The notes under the pieces are model-generated. The model was not told the origin of the DNA. It was given only the letters and a program-made list of their open reading frames with translations, and searched no databases. A program made the position numbers and the translations under genes. 11,649 nt of DNA from Saccoglossus kowalevskii (taxonomy: Eukaryota; Hemichordata; Enteropneusta; Harrimaniidae), in the NCBI RefSeq assembly GCF_000003605.2, contig NW_003142305.1, forward strand, positions 563,755 through 575,403, read 5' to 3'. Numbering within the stretch: position 1 is the stretch's first letter; each line of letters begins with the position of its first letter. This document shows positions 1 through 7,596 of the stretch, in pieces.

Positions 1-477
1 GTCGCCCAGTCACCATTGTTATACATACCATACAACATTACAGTTGATTATAAAATGCCAGTCCAATATAAATGTAACACTACACCATACTAGACTGCAG
101 TTGTTTTGAGAAAGAAACCTACTCATGAATTAGGTTAAATAGCGGGACCGTGTGCATTACACTTCATTTGAAACTATTTTTAAGGACAGTGAATGTGTCG
201 TGACGAGGAGCACGTCTACCTGCAGAGACAGGGTGCTTTGCCGTGATCACGAGTTTGAATTCTGTGTTTGGTGTTTAGTGTTGTGATGCATGTAAAAAGT
301 TTGGTGTATCAATGGTTCCCACGGTGGAATATTATGTCACATCTCAAATTGTATACTGCTGACATAGAATGAACAAATATATGTAATAAAAATACATATA
401 GCATGGTATCTTTATGTTTACTTGATTTTATAATCAGTTTCGTTCTGCTTTCATATCGTCATTGACAATAGAATTAG

Positions 478-748
478 TGTTATCTGTAAAACGAATATAG
501 TTTAAAATCCTTGTGGATATGAATGGCTGCATAGCCAAGCCCTGAGGCACACTATGTTTGAGATCCATGAATAAAGATCATTCCCTATCAAATTGAACAC
601 ACTGTTTCCTATTATTTTAAGTAACTTTTAAACCATTCAACGCCTGTACTCCCACATGGTGGTGTCTTTGGTAATAGCATGCCATGAATTATTATTTAAA
701 ATGCTTTGGACAGTCTTAAAAGAATCCAATGACACATTCGTCATTAGC
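478..748 (-). pseudogene. LINE reverse-transcriptase core (motifs A, B and C), broken
   Basis: The catalytic heart of the relic. From 748 downward the frames read ANDECVIGFF, then LSKAF with a stop codon where the first catalytic Asp should be (698-696), then about twenty residues to WFKSYLK (636-616), two stops, KQCVQFD, DLKH and SVPQG (553-540), and after a short deletion LNYIRFTDNTN. Active elements of this type have DLSKAFD, a WFxSYLxNRxQ segment, GVPQGSVLGP and FADDTN. Here FADD reads FTDN, which is two G-to-A changes (GCA to ACA, GAC to AAC). At least one frameshift lies near 720 and others between 600 and 640. Identification as a non-LTR RT is strong; activity is excluded. Confidence 0.87.
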
Positions 749-1271
749 TTTTGATGCCAATAATGATGGCGTCACTAAGATTTACTAAGAGCAAGTAGGT
801 CAAGTGATTTGTGATTTTGAATATCTTTGAAACACCCGAAAGAATTTGTATTGGGTGACAGATCTGTTAACTTGAATATTAGAGTTATATTTGCGAGTCT
901 CATCAAATTTGGGACTTGAAAGATACATTTAAAATGTATGTAATTGGTAATCAAATAGGTTGATTTATTTTAATGAATTTTGTAGTTAATTCATCTACGC
1001 ATGTACCTTTAATGATATTTTTTCAACAAGAGATTAACAAATCTGACCGGATTGTTTAAACAAGTATTTAAAAAAAACTGTTCTGTGTAGTATATTGTTA
1101 ACATTTGTTTTGTCCTCATTAAATTCTGTCATAACAATATTTCCGTTAAGCAAATCGTAAAAGATTTATTAATGTATTTTTGTAGGATTTGTAACTGATT
1201 CTGGCATTCGCGGAATCTTTATAGAGTTAGTTTTCCCTCTTAATTACAGGCAGTTTGTTTACCACGGCGTC

Positions 1272-1472
1272 CTAGATTTGCCAATTATTGTAGGGTTGTA
1301 ATTTGTTGGAGAATCCATTATCAGCCAGTTTAGCGGAGTGTTGTGTGATTCTGATTGGTTTATTTAATGTTGGACTGGATGAAGTGAAATTGTTATTAGA
1401 GTGATAAAGTAGAATAGAATACCAATCAGATAAAATATTATCCAGTATTGATGATATTTTGCAGTTTTGCAA
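1272..1472 (-). pseudogene. LINE endonuclease C-terminus fragment (within the relic)
   Basis: This is the longest uninterrupted piece of the relic, 66 codons. It reads SSILDNIL directly joined to SDWYSILL, then a Ser/Asn-rich stretch, KPIRIT, and FSNKL...NNW. In this LINE superfamily the endonuclease ends with a (T)LIDNIFTN motif, a spacer, an SDH catalytic motif followed by a hydrophobic strand, and then a basic segment ahead of a Trp-containing helix; the order fits. The spacer between LDNI and SD appears deleted, and the catalytic His of SDH is read as Trp (codon at about 1425-1423), so the enzyme would be dead even without the frameshifts. It starts with an ATG only by chance; the true protein continues upstream in another frame. 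Confidence 0.7.
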
Positions 1473-1740
1473 ATTCCTAAAATGTAGGATTGTTTTTTTG
1501 GCATCGTTTCTATATAATCAAAAGATTTCAAATTTGGTTTATTATGAAATCTAACTTACAGAAGTATATTGTCAATTCTTTTACTTCCCACTGTTATGTA
1601 TTGGTTTTATCCACTAAAGAAATATGTAAAGTTATTGAACCCATAACACAGATGATTGCTATTAAAAAAGTATTATTTTTTAATGATTTTTTTTATATTA
1701 CAATCTTGCTATTCGCCGGACTTTAAATTCATAGATTTGC

Positions 1741-2650
1741 CAGTGAAACAAAGAGTTATATTGTAATTTTACATGTTGTCATGAATTTAATGCAGCGAAT
1801 ATACAACTTTAAAACTCAGTGAATAATTAATGTGTTTACAGTAATTGAGCGGCACTACATCAGATTACTCATAATGAATTATATTAAGGGAGAATAGAAC
1901 TCGGCTACCTGTTCTTTCAAGAAGCACGTCATTATAGGAAGCACACGGATGCTGCGAGTATTATTGATAATTATGAAATATAGACGAAGCATTTGGTTTC
2001 TCAATTGAATGGATTGAAAAGCTGATGGCTAACACAATTTAAAAGTGTTATTTCATTGTTCAGACTACTGCCAAACTTGATTAATAATGTTTTCGGGACG
2101 GTAATGATTTAGATTTACGTGTTGTAAACGGAAACAACGTAATGATCTATAATTCACATTGAAATTGTATTCACACATAGAAAATATGTGAAATATCGCT
2201 CCCAGAATAAGCTAAAACATAACATATCTTAAAATATGAAATATTAAGTAGAGACATTGTACAGACAGTACAACATACTTGAACGCACTAGGTTCTTATC
2301 CCGTAGACACACAAAACCTCAGTTATATTTATAAAGTAATTTAATTTAATTTAAGAGTCTCGCTTACATTCAAATTCTGCAGTCATAATTTTTCCATGTC
2401 AACTAATGTTAAATAAAACATGTCAACGTTTATAGAAATATATTTATGATCACTATATATCAGTATAGATATAATTGCTAGGGAATGGTATCTCACCAAT
2501 TTGCAAAGTGCGAATGCAACTTTAAAGTTACTGTAGTGAATTATAGAACTAAACTCGTTTTTTTTGCCCAGTGATACTTTAAAGTTGTTTTTCTTTTGTT
2601 TTATTGTGCACGCCGTGACGATCAACAGCTCACGCATGCCGATTTTTCAT
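1741..2650. other. AT-rich stretch, no gene recognised
   Basis: Nothing coding could be supported. The 5' part of the LINE endonuclease might lie in the first few hundred bases (a NVNYRSLR-like reading at 2160-2137, minus, recalls the NIRSL start of such endonucleases), but the intervening reading is unconvincing. An open minus-strand frame of 84 codons at 2383-2637 shows no recognisable domain. A small hairpin with TTGTAC/GTACAA arms lies at 2257-2273. Confidence 0.5.
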
Positions 2651-2655
2651 TACAG

Positions 2656-2799
2656 AGTGTTTTGTGGTGTTTTATATCAAACATTTATCTGTGAAGTAGT
2701 GGTGTGATGGACAAATATACGAACTTGGATGAACAAGATGGTGGACTTGATCACATACTAAGGCAGAAGTACCACGTGACAATCAAGCACATAACCTAG
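2656..2799 (+). other. Weak candidate first coding exon (30 codons)
   Basis: A pyrimidine-rich acceptor-like site (TTTTTCATTACAG, AG at 2654-2655) is followed by about 50 bases of leader with an in-frame TGA at 2692. An ATG at 2707 sits in good Kozak context (G at -3, G at +4) and opens 30 codons that start MDKYTNLDEQDGG and end at TAG (2797-2799). The acidic, balanced amino-acid content is unlike the Phe/Ile/Asn/Lys-rich readings elsewhere in the window. No family was recognised and no convincing donor site follows, so chance is the more likely explanation. Confidence 0.15.
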
Positions 2800-3659
2800 A
2801 ACGAACTAGGACGAATATTGACAAACTCAGATGAACATATCAGGTGATTATCGACTGCCTTTTTATAAGTATACATGACAGCAGACCACCTAAACATGTG
2901 CACGTGCATCAGTAGTTGAATGAATGAATTAATGGATGAATGAATGAATATTCTGATGAGCAGTGTCTTAAAAAGCAAAAGTGTAGATAAGCGATGTAAA
3001 GTTGTGCACCATGACTTGTGGGACACCGTACTTGTAATATGTGAACGGTTGCTTGTGTGTACTTTTTTGCGTATATTTTAAAACGGTCAATTAAAAAAAC
3101 ATGTAGACATAAACAAAATTACGACACTGCATAAACTCATTTATGACATTAAAGTAAGGATAGCGACGCCATTCAAATTCTTTCCCTAGTCTTGCCCATC
3201 ATTTAAAGTTCCAGAATGATCCCAATATGTATTTAGTAGGAGCTAATTTGGTCACGTGTCTCGTGTCATATGCCTCGTGCAGCTCTCACAATCCTAATAA
3301 GGACCGCATTGTGCCTTCGTTTCTAACCTATTTCTAGCCACTCTCATCCGGATAGGGATGGAGAGTCTGATTACACGATAAAATCGTGATTCTCAAATTA
3401 GGAAGTACTTTCGATGTTACCCTATTAATAGGGAATATTATTGGAAAATATGCTATCTTTTAGTTATAATACCGCTCACAGACGCGTGATCATCACCCCG
3501 TGGTGCCACTTTTCTGAACTTTCCCTCCCTCCCACAAAGGCGCGTGCACGGGCTGGTGCATTTTCATGACACTTATGATGCAAGACCAGGTTTCACTCTG
3601 AGTAAACAGAAACTAAATGCACAAGAAGATGACGATGACGCACTAATGCAAACCACGTG
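2773..3659. promoter_or_regulatory. Cluster of four CACGTG E-boxes
   Basis: Perfect palindromic CACGTG hexamers occur at 2773-2778, 2901-2906 (inside TGCACGTGCA), 3253-3258 and 3654-3659; only one other (10919-10924) was seen in the window. CACGTG is the classical site for Myc/Max, USF, CLOCK/BMAL, MITF/TFE and HIF-type bHLH factors. In DNA this AT-rich, about one per 8 kb is expected, so four in 0.9 kb is more than expected. The cluster overlaps a locally GC-richer segment (3480-3600). No gene or transcription start is visible nearby, so a regulatory role is inference. Confidence 0.3.
2917..2949. repeat. Imperfect (TGAA)n microsatellite
   Basis: TGAATGAATGAA is followed by an interruption (TTAATGGA) and then TGAATGAATGAAT. 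It is a simple tandem repeat of four-base units, with no sign that it is the tail of an identifiable retroelement. Confidence 0.85.
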
Positions 3660-3880
3660 AAACATTGCGTTTTAACTTATTGTTTATGGATTCAAGATAA
3701 AACATTTCATGTAATCGAAATTCATTCACTTAACGCAAATACAAGCTAAAATTGAATTTGTCTTAGGATTGAAGATTAACTAGAAAATTGTAGTTCTATT
3801 ATGAGAGAGCTGAAAATAGGCAACTTTGGCTTGAATATATCTCCGTTCATCGTTCGTAAAGTCAAACATGATTGTTGACT
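3060..3880. other. Non-coding stretch with a GC-richer island
   Basis: No gene was found. Two small adjacent hairpins lie at 3340-3366 (ACTCTC-ATCC against GGAT-G-GAGAGT) and 3374-3388 (CACGAT-AAA-ATCGTG). Positions 3480-3560 are clearly more GC-rich than the surroundings, with CCCTCCCTCCC and GCGCGTGCACGGGC. TGACGATGACG half-CRE-like repeats lie near 3630. Confidence 0.5.
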
Positions 3881-3887
3881 TAATTGA

Positions 3888-4253
3888 CAGAATACTACTG
3901 GGAATTGCTCAAAACAGACTCACGTCTTTCAAGAGAGATGTGAAAACAGGCGAAACGCTGAGATCTGTTTATGTCACTCCATAAAAATCACGATTCTTAC
4001 CGTCAAACCCGTCTGTCATCTGCACACCATCGTCTTCCTTGTGAAATCACTAGTTACGCTTATTGTGCCCAGTATAAGCAAAATCATCTACGGGGACGCC
4101 CCTTCAAAATCAGGTTATTGTTTTATACGAAGAATCGTCCTTGCCACGTACTCAGAATCAGAGTTGCACGAGTGTGTCCTTTTAATTCACACTATTATTT
4201 CAAATAACTTATTTTTAACACTACTTCCTTCTACGCAATTGAATAAAATGTGA
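3888..4253 (+). other. Longest stop-free stretch (121 codons), not recognised
   Basis: The frame is open from just after a TGA (3885-3887) to the TGA at 4251-4253, without any ATG in its first half. A second plus frame is also open over most of it (3971-4207, starting with ATG). Both readings are Cys/Ser/Ile/Leu-rich, with no domain I recognise. In a window of this size and composition, one stop-free run of this length is expected at a frequency of the order of one, so this is not evidence of a gene. The local GC content is above average, which lowers stop density. Confidence 0.12.
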
Positions 4254-4354
4254 GGGGGGTGTTCACAACTTTTTAGTTTATCTTCCCCACAGGCAAAATT
4301 CATCGTAACAAAGAGGCGAATTATATTTATAAATGTTTATTACAATCGGTCAAT

Positions 4355-4402
4355 ATTCAATCTCAGACAATTAATAAATTTATTAGGGGTCTGAGATTCA
4401 AT
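4355..4402. repeat. 48-bp near-perfect palindrome
   Basis: The two halves pair around 4378/4379. The outer arms ATTCAATCTCAGAC (4355-4368) and GTCTGAGATTCAAT (4389-4402) match at 13 of 14 positions, and the centre TAATAAATTTATTA (4372-4385) is a perfect 14-bp palindrome. Overall 20 of 24 pairs are Watson-Crick. The DNA could form a cruciform, or the RNA a hairpin with almost no loop. It may be two abutting transposon ends, but no target duplication was identified. Confidence 0.8.
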
Positions 4403-4421
4403 GAGGAAACCCAGAAAAAGA

Positions 4422-4464
4422 CCCATGGACAATGTGCGCTTCCAAATAGCTCCCATGGCCAATG
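4422..4464 (+). repeat. Direct repeat CCCATGG(A/C)CAATG, two copies
   Basis: CCCATGGACAATG (4422-4434) recurs as CCCATGGCCAATG (4452-4464), one mismatch, 30 bases apart. It lies immediately right of the palindrome. The second copy contains a CCAAT box. The origin is unknown. Confidence 0.6.
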
Positions 4465-4465
4465 A

Positions 4466-5640
4466 AAGTGTTTTCATCGGGTGTGAATGAAGCACAAATA
4501 TTTATTTTTTATTTCCATACAAAAACATTTATGCTTTCATGAAATTCGCTGTAATTACAGTAAGCGTTCGCCTGTATTTCGTCGAGCACAGCACGTTCTA
4601 ACTACCTATTTAGAGTGCGCTATAAAATACACTTTCGATGTGTCCAAGGCCGTGAACAGATATATATCACTTATATATCATGTGTAAACTTATTAACTGA
4701 AAATAGATGAAATAAAACACACTTGCATAGGGTCAGACAATTCGATTATTGAAGCGGGACAAAAGAACCGGGAGCAATTGTCAGTAGTACTACATGACCA
4801 ACTAAAGTTGCTAGGCAATTATGCAAAAATTTTAGTAACGGCAGATTCGAACGTGATAATGGAATACTTAAATTCAAGTGCTCATAAAAAAGTAACACTG
4901 ATGCCATGGACATGTTAATTCTTTATATTTTAAGATAAGAAAATGAGTCCAGGAAATGGACCATACGTCGATTTCACGGAGGACGTGTTACTCGTCTGTC
5001 GATGGAAGTAATAATGAATATTACTGATCGATTTATGTGGATTTTTAACCCTTAAGTGAAAAGAGACAAAATGTGTGATTTACATATTATTTATTACAGC
5101 GTATTTTCAACATATTGTATAGGAAATGCATTGATTACATGATCACACGAAACCTAGTAAAATGACGCTTATGCCAGTGGGTACACCGAGTCATATGGCT
5201 TCAGTTCATGCGAAGGAAGCGTGTTCACGACCCCAGGATTGCATTAACACGCCGTCTCTCCATGGGAAATCGCTAGTGAAATTCATATCGCAAATGTGAA
5301 TTGTAACAATTATAATATGGAAGCGGATGTATTCAATTAAAATTGAATTTTATATACTTACTAAGATTACAAACTATTTTTGAAAATGGTGATGTAAGTT
5401 GGTACACACAAATAACTCAATGTCATGATTTCTGACACCTGCTGCAGTTTCCTGTAAACTCGCCAAACGTATTGACCACTGCAGAAATAACCTTTTTACA
5501 TTCTTCCAACCACCAGAACTAAAATATGAGAGAAACACAAAATTACAACAAATTTACGACACCGTGCAACTGAATAGAATTGTGAATTGTCGAGCTGAAA
5601 TGTACCTTGAAAATCTGAATGCAGGTCTGATTACGTAGCA
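4466..5640. other. Stretch without a supported gene
   Basis: There are AT-rich readings only; an open frame at 4487-4687 and a 45-codon ATG frame at 5162-5299 show no recognisable domain. Small hairpins lie at about 5299-5311 and 5331-5348 (ATTCAATT-AA-AATTGAAT, perfect 8-bp arms). AATAAA at 4711-4716 is the only notable polyadenylation-like signal. Confidence 0.5.
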
Positions 5641-5643
5641 GTG

Positions 5644-5700
5644 ATACGGAAGTCTGTATGCGATTGCCGGTTTTTCGCAATCAAATACAGATTTCTATGT
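5644..5700 (+). ncRNA. Pre-miRNA-like hairpin candidate
   Basis: Arms 5644-5667 and 5677-5700 pair over 24 positions: 18 Watson-Crick pairs, three G-U pairs and three mismatches (one single at 5647/5697 and a 2x2 internal loop at 5660-5661/5683-5684). They close a 9-base loop (CGGTTTTTC). The core is TCTGTAT..GATTGC against GCAATC..ATACAGA. The length, arm size and internal-loop pattern fit an animal pre-miRNA, although the loop is small. The arm sequences do not match a miRNA family that I recognise. Fold-back relics of transposons look similar, so confidence is low without small-RNA data. Confidence 0.2.
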
Positions 5701-5720
5701 GTAATGTATGCTGCCAATGA

Positions 5721-5760
5721 TCGGCGAGGGCTGTGTAGAATTGGCGTGGGCTGTGCAGAA
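5721..5760 (+). repeat. 20-bp tandem duplication
   Basis: TCGGCGAGGGCTGTGTAGAA is followed directly by TTGGCGTGGGCTGTGCAGAA, identical at 17 of 20 positions. It is locally GC-rich and begins 20 bases right of the hairpin at 5644-5700. No third copy was seen. Confidence 0.8.
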
Positions 5761-6001
5761 CCGATATACTACCAGGAATCAATTCTACAACGCCTATACT
5801 TAACATACCGACTAATCATATACACAGCAGCATTTCGTTTGTATATTTTTTCGCATGTGTGTGTATCTTAGACTATCGTTTTCAAATACATTACAAGCTT
5901 GTAAGCATCGTCACCATATACCCTTTGATGTTTTATGGCAAAACGAAAACAATAATAAATGGCGCACGTTTTTGACAACGACACATGTTTCCAATTACTG
6001 A

Positions 6002-6017
6002 TCTCTCTCTCTCTCAG
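6002..6017 (+). promoter_or_regulatory. (TC)7 tract with 3' splice-site appearance
   Basis: A run of seven TC units (6002-6015) ends in AG (6016-6017). A CTGAT branch-point-like sequence overlaps its left end (5998-6002). The frame after the site stays open for about 30 codons but is not recognised as protein. The tract could equally be a plain microsatellite; the spacing from branch A to AG (about 15 bases) is short for animals. Confidence 0.25.
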
Positions 6018-6081
6018 GGAGGATAGACAGTCACGGTTACTCAACCTACACTTGTTTTTCGTAATCCCAAATTTGTTTCAT

Positions 6082-6219
6082 CTACGCTGCATTGCAAAAA
6101 ATTTCTTTGTCAGTTGATGCGCGTGCGATGTTTATAGCGATCGTTAGATAGTGGAGGCCGCCTACATTGAGCTGTACAAAGCGTGACGTACCACTTTTTA
6201 CAAGTGCACCTCTTTCGTG
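6082..6219 (-). other. Short frame resembling the first strand of a BTB/T1 (KCTD-like) domain
   Basis: The minus-strand frame between TGA (6222-6220) and TAG (6084-6082) encodes RFVQLNVGGLHYLT at about 6180-6142. The pattern V-x-L-N-V-G-G-x-x-Y-x-T opens the T1/BTB fold of KCTD proteins and voltage-gated potassium channels. The residues that follow (IAINIAR...) do not continue the family convincingly, and no good splice sites flank it. An overlapping ATG frame (6232-6110, minus) of 40 codons competes. It is either a relic exon or processed pseudogene, or a chance match. Confidence 0.18.
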
Positions 6220-6599
6220 TCAATATGCTCATTTTTCTATTATAAGAAGTGAGTTAAAATTTCGAGTTTTGAGGAAACAAACCGTATTGATTGCTACTGT
6301 ACACAATGCTGATTATGCAACCACGTTACATGCAATAACAGTATAAAAAATAAAAGAAAGGGTATTGGAAGCATATTTAAAATTAATTGCAAATTTAAGA
6401 TTAGCATTTCAAACAAGAAGCTTGGCAACTAATATTTGTCTGATATTTGAAGGGCACATTTGTAGTCTAGTTTATTTCAAAGCCACAAGTTCATTGTAAA
6501 TCTAATTTTTTGAGATATAAAAAAATAGCTAAATAAAAACTATCAATATGATCAATACGCATGGTTTTCAACAGTAAACCAACTACGTCTGTGTATTAC

Positions 6600-6960
6600 C
6601 CTCAGTGCGTCTATGAACCAAATTTCAAATTTGATAAGCATGCATATTAAGCAAATTGGGTAATTAGTATGCTCGAATTACAACCCAAAACTAATCAGGT
6701 TTTTAGCATTGTCCTCAGGTACTTTATATATACCAAGTCTCGTTGAAATGCAATAATTGGCTTTTGAGATATATTAATTATTATGCAAATTCCTTAGTTA
6801 ATATGCAAGGATCATATTTCATTACAATATGATGAATAATTCTTAGATGATAGGTGGAAAAGGCGAAAATTAAAATATTATACAAATGTACCAAGTTTCA
6901 TCATGAATTCTGGGAGCACTTTTTAAGATATCATACATACACACATACAGGGTATCTATA
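6600..6960 (+). mobile_element. Degenerate interspersed repeat with internal units and CATA/CACA tail
   Basis: Two or three related units occur: ACCAAATTTCAAATTTG (from about 6617), TACCAAGTCTCGTTGAAATG followed by CTTTTGAGATAT (6731-6772), and TACCAAGTTTCATCATGAAT followed by CTTTTTAAGATAT (6889-6932). Between them lie ATGCAAAT-rich segments (6636-6690 and 6780-6810). The block ends with CATACATACACACATACAG (6934-6952). Motifs of the form 'ACCAAGTTTCATxxxxAT...TTTTGAGATAT' followed by a short ACATAC tail are, from general knowledge, typical of the 3' ends of widespread invertebrate retroelements. The family name is not known to me. Confidence 0.45.
6783..6790 (+). promoter_or_regulatory. Octamer motif ATGCAAAT
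   Basis: A perfect POU-domain octamer lies within a segment that also holds TAATATGCAA (about 6799-6808). Because it sits inside the interspersed repeat, it is more likely to be carried by the element than selected at this locus. Confidence 0.3.
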
Positions 6961-7145
6961 AAAAGTCCCAGTGCGTGCTTCACAAACGGGAGTCAATATA
7001 ATAACAATATAACTCATGGTTTCTCTGTCAAATACGTGAACTTAAAACCCAGTAAAAAGCAAGTTATCTCTTGTGCATTCCACGAATTACATGGTTAGAA
7101 CTTGCAAAGTGTTTTATTTTTAGCTATAGATGTAATATATTATTG
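6961..7145. other. Short stretch without a gene
   Basis: Nothing was recognised apart from a possible transposon terminus at its left edge (CAGGGTATCTATAAAAAGTC from about 6951), for which no inverted partner was found. Confidence 0.4.
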
Positions 7146-7165
7146 TGACGTCATCGATGACATCA
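7146..7165. promoter_or_regulatory. Double CRE palindrome
   Basis: A consensus cAMP-response element TGACGTCA (7146-7153) is separated by TCGA from TGACATCA (7158-7165), giving a 20-bp palindrome with one mispaired position. CREB/ATF and related bZIP factors bind TGACGTCA. No gene start is visible beside it. Confidence 0.4.
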
Positions 7166-7596
7166 TGCTACTGGATACTACTTATAATACCTTTACATAT
7201 TACGCCTTTTATTGACGTTACAATCGTATAGTACTGTATACGGAAGGTTTGTACTGTTTCTCAAAAATTGGAAAATGAGATAAAATATTCTGAAAATATT
7301 ATTGGAATTGGCTGAATGCCTTTAGTATATTTTCAATTCTGAGTGATGAAAACGCAATGCCGTAACAATTTGAAATAACAATTTGGTTTTTACGTTTATC
7401 AATTTAACGGTTTTGTTCCCCCCTCATAATAATAGATGGACTCGTGAGATCTCGCAGTGGTAAAATGATCACTTTCACTAATCACTTTCCATTTCGTTTG
7501 TCAAAAACCACTCTTGTTATCAACGTATATTGGGGTTCAATGTGTAGGCAAGAAATAAATGTATTTAAGAAAATTAAAGCCGTTTTCTCTCACAAT

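Larger units (their letters stand above)
1..1740 (-). mobile_element. Decayed non-LTR retrotransposon (LINE, Jockey/CR1/L2-like), endonuclease to reverse transcriptase, cut by window edge
   Basis: This is a relic of a LINE open reading frame (APE endonuclease plus reverse transcriptase) read right to left. Seen in minus-strand translation, in protein order: NSNH...FNNF (about 1660-1625), LTIYFC then DF (1578-1546, the GDFN region), IETM..SYILGICKTAKYH (1513-1451, the PTRI region), LDNI and SDWYSI (about 1445-1415), the linker (1272-1400), NGNIVMTEFNEDKTN (1147 down), GTCVDELTTKFIK (1007-969), PITYILNVSFKSQI (947-906), RSVTQY (865-848, the NYRPI region), ECVIGFF (about 740-720), LSKAF (713-699), WFKSYLK (636-616), SVPQG (553-540), RFTDNTN (493-475), TK...LNTKHRIQT (about 305-260) and INCNVVW (about 45-25, the YCNxVWG motif). 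Frameshifts, stops and deletions separate them. The order and spacing match this LINE superfamily. The 3' end lies left of the window. No function remains. The exact clade is not determined. Confidence 0.87.
4293..4465 (+). other. Weak candidate exon after a strong acceptor-like site
   Basis: TTTATCTTCCCCACAG (AG at 4291-4292) is a textbook-looking 3' splice site. Read in the frame beginning at 4295, the sequence stays open for 56 codons to a TGA at 4463-4465. The reading is hydrophilic (KIHRNKEANYIYK at the start, EETQKKTHGQ near the end). A possible AATAAA polyadenylation signal follows at 4711-4716. No family was recognised. The same sequence contains a 48-bp palindrome, and equally good acceptors occur inside the LINE relic (about 1233-1250), so such sites arise by chance here. 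Confidence 0.15.

Noticed and set aside
143-286. Cys-rich 48-codon plus-strand frame, and a 17-codon ATG frame at 193-246, as possible exons
   Set aside because: They lie inside the minus-strand LINE relic; motifs on both sides (LNTKHRIQT and INCNVVW) show this is decayed retroelement sequence.
1232-1250. Excellent splice acceptor TTTTCCCTCTTAATTACAG
   Set aside because: It sits in the LINE relic on the opposite strand with no exon after it. It shows how often good acceptors arise by chance here.
1490-1726. 78-codon plus-strand open frame
   Set aside because: It is antisense to the endonuclease part of the LINE relic, hydrophobic and AT-driven, with no domain.
2383-2637. 84-codon minus-strand open frame, the longest ATG frame
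   Set aside because: No recognised domain; its length is expected by chance in 11.6 kb and its composition is Ile/Lys/Ser/Leu-rich.
2796-3026. 76-codon minus-strand frame
   Set aside because: It runs through the (TGAA)n microsatellite, giving a low-complexity IHSSINSFIQ reading; there is no other support.
4487-4687. 66-codon plus-strand frame
   Set aside because: No recognisable motif, no splice context and chance-level length.
4840-4870. GTTCGAATC-like B-box on the minus strand as a tRNA or SINE promoter
   Set aside because: The flanking bases do not pair as a T-arm and no A-box or cloverleaf can be built.
5641-5871. 76-codon plus-strand frame starting with GTG
   Set aside because: It spans the hairpin and the 20-bp tandem repeat; it has no ATG start and no domain.
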